Positions 34,184 to 44,108 of a stretch of DNA of 64,000 bases are shown here, one piece after another (within the stretch, counting starts at the first letter, position 1; each line of letters opens with the position of its first letter). This DNA comes from Pelomonas sp047654805. Lineage in GTDB: Bacteria > Pseudomonadota > Gammaproteobacteria > Burkholderiales > Burkholderiaceae_C. The notes below the pieces were generated by a model that worked only from the letters and a program-made list of their open reading frames with translations, had not been told where the DNA came from and did not search any database. A program made the translations under genes and the position numbers. The stretch spans positions 2,046,001 to 2,110,000 of the forward strand of contig NZ_JASGIV010000001.1 in assembly GCF_047654805.1 (NCBI RefSeq), written 5' to 3'.

Positions 34184-36997
34184 TCAGGCCTCAGCAAGGG
34201 CCAGCGCCGCCAGCACATCGCGGGTGTCCAGGCCTTGCCTGAGACGGCGCACCACGGGGCGAAGAAGGGTCCGCGCCTTTCCTGGCCGGTTCGGCATCCA
34301 CAGCTCGGCCAGCGAAGTCGCGCAGCGCAGCTCCCACGCCAAGGCTCCCTGCTCCCGCGCAAGGTCCAGCGCCCGGATCAACGTCGCCTCCGCCTTGGCC
34401 GGTTCTTCCCCAGCCAACCGCAGCGCGTGCACGCGCAAGACCTCCGGTGCGCACCAGTTGCTCGTGCCGGCCTCGACGCGCGCCAGTGCCCTGGGGTGCC
34501 AAAGGTCGCGATGCAACGTCACGAAATTCTCGAACCGGAGCGGGTCATAGGGAGGTGGCGACCGCCCTTGCGGCCGCAACGCGTAGTCGAAGCCATCAGC
34601 CCAGGCCTGCCAGTACGGGGAGGGATACCGCTGCATCAACGTGTGCAACCGATCGATGCGGGCACGGGCCAGTTCCAGGTCACCCCGCCACAGGGCAATT
34701 GGGACCGCGGCCATGGCAAGAACCAAATATTCGGCGATGACGTGCTCTCCCGCCGCCAGGTCGACGGCCTCGCCGATCCGCTCGGCCGCATCGTCCGCCC
34801 GCCCTTCAAGCCAGTCCGTGCGCGCGAGCACGATGCGCATCGTCACATGCACACTGGTCTGGGACGGGCCGTACACGAGGGGAAAGCGCCCCTGCGGGTA
34901 CTGCATCACCCTGGTCGCAAACGCTCTCGCCGTCTCGTGATTGCCCATCATGTGGTTGGCCTGGGCGAGCATCCGCTTGGCAATCAACAAGGCAATGGCG
35001 TCGTCCCGTGCTTTGGCCAGCGTCTCCAACCGTTGGGCCCATTCCGCGGACTTCGCGTACTCGCCCGAGGCATAGTCTTTCGCCCACAGGCCCACCACGG
35101 AGGGTGTCATCGCTTTGGCATCCTCCCGATCGGGCACCAGGTCAAAGGCACGCTGGTACGCGATCGCCATCTCCGGGCTCGGTCCCAGAAGCTGGTTGAA
35201 CAGGCTGCCCAGCGCCGTGTACAGGCGTGCAGCCGTCTCCCGATGGTCTCCAGGCAGCTGTTCCAGCACCGAGATCGCCTGCTGAACGCGCGATCGAAGG
35301 TCATGCAGGACCACCAACTCGAAGGCCAGCGGAGCCACCGCGACAACCAGCTTGACGCCGATTTCGTCGTCCCCGTCAGGTCCGAACGCCCAGTCCAGTG
35401 CGGATCGAAGGTCGTCGGTGAACCTGGCGTGCTGAGCCAGCCAGGCCGACCGCGACAGCACATCCCAGTCCGAGGCGCTGCGCTCGTAGTGGTCGAGCAG
35501 CATCAGCGCGTGTCGCATGCCAAGCATGCTGTGCTCTTCGCTCTCAACCAGCAACTCGCCTGCGTAGGCGCGGGTGACCTCCAACATGCGATAGCGCGCG
35601 ACGTCCCCGCTGGCGTCGATCGAGAGCAGCGAGCGGTCAGCGAGTGCGACCACCCGCTGCTTCACCGCCACGGCGCTTAGCTCCTCGTCGGCCACGACGC
35701 TGGCCGCCTCCTCAAGACTGAAGGAGCTCTGGAACACGCCCAATCGCCGCATGACACACCGGGTGTCCTCGGGGAGCAACGTGTAGCTCCAGTCCAACAG
35801 GGCCCGCAGCGTGCGTTGCCTGGGCTGCACAGTGCGCAAACCGCTCGCCAGGAGGTGCAGCCGCTCCTTGAGGTTGTCGTAGATCCCGTGCAGCCCCAGC
35901 GTGTCGACCCGGGCCGCGGCAAGCTCGATCGCCAAGGGCATTCCGTCGAGCTCCCGGCAGAGGGCCAGGGCCAAGGGAGCGTCGGTGTCGGTCAGGGTGA
36001 ACGAATCGAGGCAGGCGGTCGCCCGCTCGACAAATAGCTGGACCGCCGGCCAACGCATGGCTTCCGCAGCCGTGGCAAGCAGCAGGCTCACGTCCGAGCC
36101 AGGCAGTCCTAGCGGTTGCACTCGGTGTAGCCACTCGCCCTCCGCCCGCAGTGGCTCCCGGCTCGTGGCGAGCACCCACAGGTCTGGGGAGGCGCGCAAG
36201 AGCGTCTCCGCTGCGGCCGCTGCGCTGTCCGCCAGATGCTCGCAGTTGTCCAGCACCACCAGCATCGCTCGCCCGGTCAACTGCGCGGCCAGGCGCTCCA
36301 ACTGCATCGGGCCGCTCAGCGTGAGCTGCATGGCGGACACGATCGCGGACGGGACCGCATCTGCCTCCGAGATCGGCGCAAGGTCCACGAAGAAGGCACC
36401 GTCCGGCAGGTGTGGCAAGAGTTGCTCCGCCACGGCCACCGCCAATGTGGTTTTGCCCATGCCTCCCGGGCCGACGATCGTGATGAAGCCTCGCTGAGGC
36501 AACTGATCCACGATGGCCGCAATGGCCTGCTCGCGACCGAAGATGCGCCCGGTTCGGCGGGGAATGTGATGCGGTGGCAACTCAGGCGCCGCCGTCGGTA
36601 TCTGGGCCGGTGCGTCGTCGATGACGGTGACGGGGGCCGTGAACGTATAGCCCCGGCCAGGAGCTGTGGCGATGAGCCGGCCAATGCCCTCGACGTCCCC
36701 AAGAGCCTTGCGCAGGGCCGCGATTTGCACGCGCAGGTTGATCTCCTCGACCACCGTATCGGGCCACCCCCGCTCCATGAGCGCGCCCTTGTCGACGAGG
36801 GTGCCGGCCTGCTCGACGAGCATCGTCAACAGTTCCAACGCTCGACTGCCGAGACGGATCGCGTTGTCGCCGTCCAGCAGTCGCTGACGAGACGGGTACA
36901 GCCGAAAGTTGCCGAACTGGTAGACCACGTCGGCGGCCAGGCGGGCGACTGGAGGGTTATGCAAGCCCGGTGGTGAATGCGTGTCGGATACCTTCAT
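34184..36997 (-). CDS. Winged-helix/NB-ARC/TPR regulator, copy 1
   Basis: This 937-residue protein has an OmpR-type winged helix (residues about 25-115, ending LIATAPGRGYTFTAPV). An NB-ARC-like ATPase follows, with P-loop VGPGGMGKTT and Walker B MLVVLDNCEH, and then a long helical/TPR region. These are large signal-responsive transcription factors of the COG3903 type; ligand or partner binding to the repeats is thought to control ATP-dependent activation. It is one of three paralogues in the window. The TonB receptor directly downstream is its most likely target. Confidence 0.88.
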   Translation of the reverse strand: MKVSDTHSPPGLHNPPVARLAADVVYQFGNFRLYPSRQRLLDGDNAIRLGSRALELLTMLVEQAGTLVDKGALMERGWPDTVVEEINLRVQIAALRKALGDVEGIGRLIATAPGRGYTFTAPVTVIDDAPAQIPTAAPELPPHHIPRRTGRIFGREQAIAAIVDQLPQRGFITIVGPGGMGKTTLAVAVAEQLLPHLPDGAFFVDLAPISEADAVPSAIVSAMQLTLSGPMQLERLAAQLTGRAMLVVLDNCEHLADSAAAAAETLLRASPDLWVLATSREPLRAEGEWLHRVQPLGLPGSDVSLLLATAAEAMRWPAVQLFVERATACLDSFTLTDTDAPLALALCRELDGMPLAIELAAARVDTLGLHGIYDNLKERLHLLASGLRTVQPRQRTLRALLDWSYTLLPEDTRCVMRRLGVFQSSFSLEEAASVVADEELSAVAVKQRVVALADRSLLSIDASGDVARYRMLEVTRAYAGELLVESEEHSMLGMRHALMLLDHYERSASDWDVLSRSAWLAQHARFTDDLRSALDWAFGPDGDDEIGVKLVVAVAPLAFELVVLHDLRSRVQQAISVLEQLPGDHRETAARLYTALGSLFNQLLGPSPEMAIAYQRAFDLVPDREDAKAMTPSVVGLWAKDYASGEYAKSAEWAQRLETLAKARDDAIALLIAKRMLAQANHMMGNHETARAFATRVMQYPQGRFPLVYGPSQTSVHVTMRIVLARTDWLEGRADDAAERIGEAVDLAAGEHVIAEYLVLAMAAVPIALWRGDLELARARIDRLHTLMQRYPSPYWQAWADGFDYALRPQGRSPPPYDPLRFENFVTLHRDLWHPRALARVEAGTSNWCAPEVLRVHALRLAGEEPAKAEATLIRALDLAREQGALAWELRCATSLAELWMPNRPGKARTLLRPVVRRLRQGLDTRDVLAALALAEA

Positions 36998-37145
36998 CGG
37001 CGGGAAAGAGCCATGCAGGCATTGGAAATGCTTCCAACCCCACGCTTGTGACAGATGAGGCCAGTTTTGTGTCAGCTGTCATGTGGCGCCACGCTATCCC
37101 AAGCAGCGCTGCCGGCCTGCCCTGCACCACGCAGCGGGGTAAACC

Positions 37146-37994
37146 TCAGGCAGGCAACCCCACCGGCGGGCGACAGTGCAGTTGCCCATCGGGGCGCAGC
37201 AACCGAAACCAGCGCTGCAGCTTCTTTTCCTCGGTCGCCAATGATCCTTCCAGCACACCCTGGATGAGGTACTGCTGGTCGAGCACGTCATGCTCGAGCT
37301 CCGTGAAGGCCTTCCTGCCAAGTTCGGGGGGCATATCGTGGGCACCCAGCCTGTGCGTGAGTTCCATGGCGAACAGCAGTTTCACCTGCATCAGCCTGAA
37401 GCTGACCCAGTTCTCATCGACGATCTCGGCCGGCGGCGCCTGTAGACCGCCTTGTCCAGGGGCGCTGGCCATGCTGTCGTAGAAGGTCTTCATTTGGGCA
37501 GGGGTGGCGACGATCTCTTCCGCGATCTCGTGAGAGTTCCGGCGTGCGTCATCAGATCCTCTCGTGAGTTGCGGAAACAGCCTGCGCACGGCGTCGACGA
37601 TGCCGCGATAGCGCAGGACCTCCGACTTCAGGTATTCGGCCTGCTCCGCAAGCATCTCGGCTGCCCACGCCTCTTGATTGGATTCCGGCGCCAGCGCGGC
37701 GAGCAGCGTGTGCTGATGGACCGCCTCGACATGGTCTGAGGGACGGCCGCAGCATCTGTGCGAACGCATCTCGATTTGCAGCAAGACGTTCAGCGATTTC
37801 AGCGGAACGACGGCGACGTCAAGAGCGAGAAACTTGTTGAGCAGGCTTGATCGTTTGGGCTCGTCCGCCGACACCATCTCATAGAACAGCACGCAGGGCA
37901 TCAGCAGCGTGTGTGTCGCCGCCAGCTCGCGGATTGCGGAGCTTGCTGCACTTTGGAGGTAACTCTTGTCGAGCAGGACGGTGGGCTTGACCAT
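37146..37994 (-). CDS. PIN-like domain protein
   Basis: This 282-residue protein begins MVKPTVLLDKSYLQSAAS, an Asp at the end of a first strand as in PIN nucleases. E-M-V follows after VLFYEM, and late acidic positions lie in FTELEHDVLDQQYLIQGVLE. It could be a PIN-fold RNase lacking part of the usual acidic cluster. It lies between the first two winged-helix ATPase genes on the same strand but is separated from both by more than 80 bp. The start at 37994 is preferred over 38015. Confidence 0.5.
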   Translation of the reverse strand: MVKPTVLLDKSYLQSAASSAIRELAATHTLLMPCVLFYEMVSADEPKRSSLLNKFLALDVAVVPLKSLNVLLQIEMRSHRCCGRPSDHVEAVHQHTLLAALAPESNQEAWAAEMLAEQAEYLKSEVLRYRGIVDAVRRLFPQLTRGSDDARRNSHEIAEEIVATPAQMKTFYDSMASAPGQGGLQAPPAEIVDENWVSFRLMQVKLLFAMELTHRLGAHDMPPELGRKAFTELEHDVLDQQYLIQGVLEGSLATEEKKLQRWFRLLRPDGQLHCRPPVGLPA

Positions 37995-38080
37995 GCGAGC
38001 AGGATAAGACCCCAAGCAGTGGTCTCACTGCCAGAGGCGAGGCACAGGTATCAGGTCGGCATCAGCGGCGCGACATCAGG

Positions 38081-40870
38081 CTACTGCACCTCGGCTTCAC
38101 GAACATCGGGCCCTCGCGTGCCGAGAACGGCACACCGAGCAAGAGCGGTTTCCAAGGCATCCTGGCTACCCTCCATGCCGAGCAGCACAGCGGTCCTTGC
38201 GGCTCGCAGCTCCCAGGCCAGCTCCCCTTGCGCCCTCGCCTTCGACAGGGCCGCGAACGCCGCGCCTCGGGCGCCTTCCAGATCTCCCGTGGCATGCTTC
38301 ATGACCGCCTGAGCACGGAACACCTCCGCGGCGTTCCATCCCACCATGCCCGCGAGCACTCGCTGAAGCACGGAAGCATCCGCGAGCTCCGGCATCAGCG
38401 TTGCCAAGATGTCCTTCTGCTTGGTGGTCGCCGGCCGCTGCGGAAGCTTCGCGGGCTTCTCGCCCCGCAAAGCGGCGAGCGTGGCAGCGTAGTGGGCGGC
38501 CCAACTCTGCCATTGCAGTGACCCGAAGCGCATGGCCTGCTCGTCAAGCAGCGCGATCCGCTCCTCGACCACATCCAATTCGCCTGACCACCAAGCGATG
38601 GGGATGGCCGCCATGGCCAGGGCCTGACACAGCGCGAACGGTGAGTCGGCCCTCGCAATGGAAAGCAGGACCTCAACCTGCGCTTGGGCGTCTTCGCTCT
38701 TGCCGTGCAGCCAGTCCACGCGCGACACGACGATGAGCATCGATACCCGTCGGTCGATCTGCAGCGCGCTGTTGTTCGTCAAGGGCAGCCCCGGCACCTG
38801 TGCAGCCAGCAGGGACTCGGCCAGCGCATAGGCCTTGGAATGTTGACCAAGGTGATGAATCGACTGGGAGAGCATGCGCCGGGCATGAAGCTCCGCGCTG
38901 CTGCTCGCCGCTGTGGGCGCGGTGTCGAGCAGCGTCTGGGCGTGTCCGGCGGCTTCCGGATAGTTGGCCGCACCGTAGGCCGCAACGAACAGGCCGGCGA
39001 TGCCATCCCGCCGCAACTCGGGCAATTGCTGCAGCGTGAGCTGATACGCCCTCTCGAACCACTGTCGCGCCGCCTCTGAATCCGCCGACGTCTGCACCTC
39101 GATGTGCCCCAGCGCCGTGAGCAGCCGCATTGCCACCGTGGGCTCGCTGGCGCCGCCGCCCAGGGCCAGCGCCTGCTCGGCCCACCCACGGCACTCGCCA
39201 AGAAGGCCCAGTTGAAACGCCAGGGGCAGTGCCGCGGCGGCGAGCTTCGAAGACAACCGATCGTCGCGACACTCCTGCGCCCACCGCAGCGCTGCCCGCA
39301 GGTCATCAATGGCATTGGCGTGGGTCAACAGCCAGCGCTCTCGGCCCAGCTCCGACCAGCGGGCGTCGGCTCGCGCCATCCGGTCCAGCTGGTACTCCGC
39401 ATGCCGGCGAAACCAGGTTTCCTGGGCACCGTCGAGGGCCAGATGCTCTGAGGCGTAGGCTCGTGTGACCTCCAACATGCGGTAGCGCGTGGCGCGATCC
39501 AGACGTTCGGTGAGCAGAAGTGACTTCTCCGCCAGCGCAACGAGGGCTGCCCCCGCGCCGCTGGCGTCGACGTCATCCGCGGTAACCATCGCAATAGCGT
39601 CTTCAAGGCCAAAGCTGCCCTTGAAGACCGAGAGGCGGTGCAACACCGTCTGCTGGACCGGTTCCAGCAGATCGTGGCTCCAATCCAGCATGCCCTTGAG
39701 CGTTCGCTGACGCGGAAGTGCCGTTCGCCGGCCGGGCGCCTGCAGCAGCAACTGGTCGTCAAGACGGTCGGCCAGGCCCTGAACTCCGAACTGGTCGATG
39801 CGCGCAGCGGCCAGCTCGATCGCCAACGGCACGCCCCCCAGGCGGTGACACAGCCGAGCAACTGCGTCGGCATCCGCGTCCAGAAGCTGGAAGTCCCCGA
39901 GGCTGGCGGTTGCACGGTCCACGAAGAGCTGGACTGACGCGAAGGCCATGGCGACAGCCGCAGTCTCGAATCCCACAAGCGGAGGCAAAGCGAGAGCGCC
40001 CAGGTGATGGCGCTGCTCGCCGTCGACGCGCAGCGCCTCTCGGCTCGTGGCCAGAACTCGCAACGATGGGCACTGTGCCAGCAACGACTCGACCAGCTCT
40101 GCAACGCTGTCGACGACGTGCTCACAGTTGTCCAAGCACAGCAGCAACTGGCGCGATCGAATGAACGCGGCCAGGCTGGCTGCAGGGTCTGCCCCCTGAA
40201 CGGTGGCCCCGAATGCGGTCGCGATCGACGCTGCGATGTCCGAGGTGTCCTGGGCCGACGCCAGATCTGCGAAGAATGCGCCGTCGGCTTGCTGCGGCTC
40301 CAATGCATGGACGGCGGAGATGGCCAAGGTCGTCTTGCCGATGCCCCCAGGCCCGACAACGGTCACCAGCCGGCGATCTGCCAGCTGGCGGACGAGGAGA
40401 GCCAGTTCGGCTTCCCTGCCCAGCATTGGCCAAATCGCCCGCCCCGGCCCGCCGCGCCTGACGGTGGCCAGGGCGGGCGGCGTGGGCAGCCGGGCCTCGA
40501 CCTGTGTGACCGGCGCGACGAAGCAATAGCCGCGTCCAGGCACGTTGCTGATGTACCGGGTGTCCTGGGAGTCGCCCAACAGCTTGCGGATTGAAGCGAT
40601 CTGAACCCGCAGGTTGATTTCCTCGACAACCGTACCTGGCCAAGCCCGCTCCATCAGCGTGTCCTTGGACACCAGCACGCCGGCGGCCTCAACGAGCGCG
40701 GACAGCACCTCGAACGCGCGGCTGCTAAGCCGCACAGGCCTGTCGCCTTCCAGCAGAAGCTTCCTGGCTCGATGCAGAACGAACGGGCCGAACCGCAAAG
40801 CTGGCGCATCAAACACCGTCGGCTCACCTCGGACGGCCTGGCCCGCGATGACTTGAAGACGCGGACTCAT
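38081..40870 (-). CDS. Winged-helix/NB-ARC/TPR regulator, copy 2
   Basis: This 929-residue paralogue of the 34-37 kb protein has the same order: winged helix (about 25-120, with VVEEINLRVQIASIRKLLGD), P-loop VGPGGIGKTT, Walker B LLLCLDNCEH and a C-terminal helical repeat region. Sequence divergence from copy 1 is large outside the motifs, so the copies are old paralogues rather than a recent duplication. It starts three bases after the stop of the small receiver-like gene, so the two are one operon. Confidence 0.88.
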   Translation of the reverse strand: MSPRLQVIAGQAVRGEPTVFDAPALRFGPFVLHRARKLLLEGDRPVRLSSRAFEVLSALVEAAGVLVSKDTLMERAWPGTVVEEINLRVQIASIRKLLGDSQDTRYISNVPGRGYCFVAPVTQVEARLPTPPALATVRRGGPGRAIWPMLGREAELALLVRQLADRRLVTVVGPGGIGKTTLAISAVHALEPQQADGAFFADLASAQDTSDIAASIATAFGATVQGADPAASLAAFIRSRQLLLCLDNCEHVVDSVAELVESLLAQCPSLRVLATSREALRVDGEQRHHLGALALPPLVGFETAAVAMAFASVQLFVDRATASLGDFQLLDADADAVARLCHRLGGVPLAIELAAARIDQFGVQGLADRLDDQLLLQAPGRRTALPRQRTLKGMLDWSHDLLEPVQQTVLHRLSVFKGSFGLEDAIAMVTADDVDASGAGAALVALAEKSLLLTERLDRATRYRMLEVTRAYASEHLALDGAQETWFRRHAEYQLDRMARADARWSELGRERWLLTHANAIDDLRAALRWAQECRDDRLSSKLAAAALPLAFQLGLLGECRGWAEQALALGGGASEPTVAMRLLTALGHIEVQTSADSEAARQWFERAYQLTLQQLPELRRDGIAGLFVAAYGAANYPEAAGHAQTLLDTAPTAASSSAELHARRMLSQSIHHLGQHSKAYALAESLLAAQVPGLPLTNNSALQIDRRVSMLIVVSRVDWLHGKSEDAQAQVEVLLSIARADSPFALCQALAMAAIPIAWWSGELDVVEERIALLDEQAMRFGSLQWQSWAAHYAATLAALRGEKPAKLPQRPATTKQKDILATLMPELADASVLQRVLAGMVGWNAAEVFRAQAVMKHATGDLEGARGAAFAALSKARAQGELAWELRAARTAVLLGMEGSQDALETALARCAVLGTRGPDVREAEVQ

Positions 40871-40873
40871 GCC

Positions 40874-41221
40874 TCAGGCGCCTTGCGCGGACGCAATGGC
40901 TGACATCAGCTCAGCCTGGTTGAACGGCGTTGGCAAGACCGCCTGGACACCGAGGTGACGCGCCGCGGTGTGCGACTCCGCCAGCCCGCGCCGAAACCTG
41001 GACGAGACCAGCAACAGCGGGGCGCTATGCGCCCGTCGGAGCGCGTCGATGCGCTCGGCAACCCTTGTCGATGACGATCCCAAGCCGGCGATTACGAGAT
41101 CGGGCCCGCCTGCGCCTGCCTCGGTCTGATCGCCCATCACCGCGTACCCAGCCTCCTCTACCCAGTGCTCCAGCAGACGTCGAATTTGGAAATCGGACTC
41201 GATGATGAGAATCTGGTTCAT
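40874..41221 (-). CDS. Receiver-like protein lacking the phospho-acceptor
   Basis: This 115-residue protein has the fold of a response-regulator receiver (MNQILIIESDFQIRRLLEHW). The expected Asp at the end of strand 3 is replaced (DLVIAGLGS), and the conserved Lys before Pro-Phe is Thr (VLPTPF). It should therefore not be phosphorylated in the usual way and may act by protein contact. It is coupled to the copy-2 winged-helix ATPase directly downstream. Upstream in-frame starts at 41260 and 41281 are possible; none has a clear ribosome-binding site. Confidence 0.65.
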   Translation of the reverse strand: MNQILIIESDFQIRRLLEHWVEEAGYAVMGDQTEAGAGGPDLVIAGLGSSSTRVAERIDALRRAHSAPLLLVSSRFRRGLAESHTAARHLGVQAVLPTPFNQAELMSAIASAQGA

Positions 41222-41328
41222 GCGGGCGCGCGACCGCGAAGGCAAAGTCGGTTCGCTCATTTCAACGGCAAGATGGCGCATCAGTGTGACGGCGAGCATG
41301 GTGTGTGTGTCAACCGTCGCATTGGCGG

Positions 41329-42339
41329 TTAGCTCCGGACGCGCTGGGCCGCCGCGCGCAAGGCCAAGTAGTCGGCCTGCAGCGTGGGGTTGCTGCTCAG
41401 CATGGGCTTGAGCACCCCGTCAACGATCTCCAGGTAGCGCCTGGCCTCGGGCGCGGGCAGCGTCGCGATGCTGCCGCCACGCTCCCGCCACTGGGCCTGC
41501 ATGCGTTCCATGTCGTCGGCGCCGAGTTGGGCCAGCACGGTCTCAGCGCGCTGGGACTCGTCGCGCACAACCGCTTCGGCCGGCCTGCCAAGCTTGGACA
41601 GGAACGTCCTGCTGGCCAAGCCGACGATCATGAGCATCGACCCAGGAAGCAGCGTGAGGCAGCGGGCCACGTCGTGGTACTTCAAGGCGGTGAAGACGGC
41701 GATGCCGGAGACCACCCCATCGAGGGCGCGGTTCTGCAGAGCCGACATCGTGTCGCCCAGGGGCATCGAGACCGGGATGGCGCCAAGCTTGCGCAGCGGC
41801 TCGATCTGGAAAGCCGCACCACCGGTTGACCGGATCTTCATGCCCTTCAGGTCGGCCAGGCTGGTCACAGGCCGTCGCGTCAGCAGCATCAAGGGGCTTG
41901 CCGCGTAGACGAACAGCGCTTCGACCCCTTTTCCGCTTCCGAACCCAGCCACCAGTTGGCGCGCGGCGGGGTCCGCAAACACCCGCTGCGTGTGCTGGAC
42001 GCTGTCGAAGAGGCCTGGCACGTCCAGCACCTGAAAACGTGGCTCCAGCCCGGTCACGAAGCCGGCTGCGGGAATCGTCATCTGGATCGTGCCGAGCGCC
42101 ACCCCCTCGACGGTGGCTGGAATCGGGCCGAGCTGGTTTGACGGATAGAGCTCGACTCGCACCTGTCCTGGCAGACGCTGCTCGACGCCCTGTTTGAAGC
42201 GGCGCATCCACTCGTTGGACGCGTCGCCCGCAACGGGGCTGGCAATCTTCATCGTGAGCTCAGGCGCGGCGGCGAATGCAGGCGCGCCCAGGGCGTTGCC
42301 GAGCAACAGGGCAGAAACGTGGCGTCGGTTCAAGTTCAC
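41329..42339 (-). CDS. dctP: TRAP transporter substrate-binding protein DctP
   Basis: This 336-residue periplasmic protein has a signal peptide (HVSALLLGNALGAPAFA). It shows the DctP family core, including the Arg-containing strand MKIRSTGGAAFQIEPLRKLG and ALQNRALDGVVSG, which hold a carboxylate ligand. The family mostly binds organic acids. It is the last gene of the operon RR-dctQ-dctM-dctP; three bases separate it from dctM. Confidence 0.93.
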   Translation of the reverse strand: MNLNRRHVSALLLGNALGAPAFAAAPELTMKIASPVAGDASNEWMRRFKQGVEQRLPGQVRVELYPSNQLGPIPATVEGVALGTIQMTIPAAGFVTGLEPRFQVLDVPGLFDSVQHTQRVFADPAARQLVAGFGSGKGVEALFVYAASPLMLLTRRPVTSLADLKGMKIRSTGGAAFQIEPLRKLGAIPVSMPLGDTMSALQNRALDGVVSGIAVFTALKYHDVARCLTLLPGSMLMIVGLASRTFLSKLGRPAEAVVRDESQRAETVLAQLGADDMERMQAQWRERGGSIATLPAPEARRYLEIVDGVLKPMLSSNPTLQADYLALRAAAQRVRS

Positions 42340-42342
42340 TCG

Positions 42343-43629
42343 TTACTCCGGCACGGCCAGGAACAGCTGCGTACCGAGCAGCGACAGAGATGGCACGTAG
42401 GTCACCACGGCCAGGCCGATGAGATACACGAAAAGGAACGGGAGGATGCTTCGGTACAGCAGGGGCAGCGGCAGCTTCAACGTTGACTGCGCGACGAAGA
42501 GATTGATGCCAAACGGGGGCGTGAAAAGCCCGATGGCCAGGTTCACCGTCATCACGATGCCGAGATGAATCAAGTCGATGCCGGCGGACTGCGCCACCGG
42601 CACCAGCAGGGGCGCGAACATCAGGATGGCCGAGATGGGGTCGATGAGGCAGCCGGCGATGAGCAGCAGGACATTCATTGCCAGCAGCAGGGCCCACGCA
42701 GGCAGCTCCCAGTGGTTCACCCAAGCCACGACCGTCGCCGGCACTTGCTGCACCGTCAGCAGCCAGCCGAACACGTTGGCGCAGGCCACGATGATGAGGA
42801 CCTGCCCACAGAAGCGGATGGTGCTGGCCGCAGCCGCGGCGACCTCGCGCCAGCCCAGTTCTCGGTAGATGAATCGCGTGACAAGGGCTGCATAGGCGCA
42901 GCCATAGGCCGCGGACTCCGTCGGCGAAGCCCAGCCGCCATAGATACCGCCGAGCACCACGAAGGGCGCCCCCAGGGCCCACAGCGACCGGACAGCCGCG
43001 CGACGCAAGGTTGCCCAATCGAAGCGCCGGACATGCCCTACGCCGCTACGCCGGGCTTCGATCACCACATAGGCTGCGAGCAGCGCGGCCAGCACCAATC
43101 CGGGAAGCACTCCCGCCGCATAGAGACGCGGGACCGACTCATTGGCTGCGATGGCATAAACGATCAACGGAATGCTCGGCGGGATGACGATGTCGATCGC
43201 CCCCACCGTGGTCACCAAGCCTGCTGCGAACCTCGGCGAGTAGCCGGCGCCCAGCAGCGCGGGATGCATGACGCGGCCGATGGTGGCCACGGTCGCGGCA
43301 CTGGCCCCGGAAATCGCGCCGAACAGCGTCGCGCTGCCGACGGTCGTCAGCGCCAGGCTGCCGGGCAAGGGCCGAGCCACGCCGTCGACGACGTCGATGA
43401 GGCGGTTGGCCAGGCTGCCCCGCCCCATCAGTTCGCCTGCGTAGATGAAAAACGGGATAGCCAGCAGTGCCAACGAGTTCACGCCCGCGAACAGGTTCTG
43501 GTGCAGGGCGAGCAGCGGCAGGTCCGGCGAGATGGCCAGGGCGACACAGCTCCCGGCCAGCAGCACCACGTAGATCGGGAAGCCGAGAAGCAGCAATGCG
43601 AAGGGGATGACGGTCAGGGCGGCGCTCAC
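42343..43629 (-). CDS. dctM: TRAP transporter large permease DctM
   Basis: This 428-residue polytopic protein has about 12 hydrophobic segments. Signature stretches are AIPFFIYAGELM, GAIDIVIPPSIPLI and NLAIGLFTPPFGINLF. It is the Na+- or H+-coupled transport subunit. The start is GTG at 43629, overlapping the dctQ stop by GTGA. A longer ATG start at 43719 would run backwards through dctQ and is unlikely. Confidence 0.94.
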   Translation of the reverse strand: MSAALTVIPFALLLLGFPIYVVLLAGSCVALAISPDLPLLALHQNLFAGVNSLALLAIPFFIYAGELMGRGSLANRLIDVVDGVARPLPGSLALTTVGSATLFGAISGASAATVATIGRVMHPALLGAGYSPRFAAGLVTTVGAIDIVIPPSIPLIVYAIAANESVPRLYAAGVLPGLVLAALLAAYVVIEARRSGVGHVRRFDWATLRRAAVRSLWALGAPFVVLGGIYGGWASPTESAAYGCAYAALVTRFIYRELGWREVAAAAASTIRFCGQVLIIVACANVFGWLLTVQQVPATVVAWVNHWELPAWALLLAMNVLLLIAGCLIDPISAILMFAPLLVPVAQSAGIDLIHLGIVMTVNLAIGLFTPPFGINLFVAQSTLKLPLPLLYRSILPFLFVYLIGLAVVTYVPSLSLLGTQLFLAVPE

Positions 43630-44108
43630 TGGACCCCCTTGAACCGGCGGGGAAGCCGGACACCCTCCAGCACCGTCATCAGGGCAAAGCCCAGCGTGAC
43701 GGCAGCATGCGGAATCCACATCGGGAGCCCCGCCATGTCGCTGCGCGCTCCGAGCGAGGCGATCTGCTGCAGGTACTTGAGCGACTGCAATGTCGCGAAG
43801 GCACAGATCGCCGGTACGAGGAACGCCTCCACGGCGGTCACGATCCGCTTGACGCCCCTAGGTAGACGGCCGCGCAGGACGTCCATCCGCAAGTGGTTGT
43901 CCTGGACGGTCGCCAATGCCGCGCCGAGGAAGGCCAACCAGACCAGCGCGAACTGCTGCGCCTCGTCAGCCCAGATCGCCGCAGCATCCAGCGCGCTCCT
44001 GGCCAGGCTGTTGCCCAGGTTGATGAGCAGTGCTGCCAGGAAGACGGCCGTCAGCCCTGCTTCCAGCCAGCTCTCGAGGCGGGAGCGGCCGGTGGCAAGC
44101 TCCGCCAT
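43626..44108 (-). CDS. dctQ: TRAP transporter small permease DctQ
   Basis: This 160-residue protein with four membrane segments contains the DctQ-typical ADEAQQFALVWLAFLGAALA and a basic C-terminus. It couples the binding protein to DctM. Its ATG overlaps the stop of the response-regulator gene by ATGA, which is unusual because it ties transporter translation to the regulator. Confidence 0.92.
   Translation of the reverse strand: MAELATGRSRLESWLEAGLTAVFLAALLINLGNSLARSALDAAAIWADEAQQFALVWLAFLGAALATVQDNHLRMDVLRGRLPRGVKRIVTAVEAFLVPAICAFATLQSLKYLQQIASLGARSDMAGLPMWIPHAAVTLGFALMTVLEGVRLPRRFKGVQ

Noticed and set aside
34106..35680. 524-codon plus-strand frame opposite winged-helix ATPase copy 1
   Set aside because: Antisense shadow with unnatural composition.
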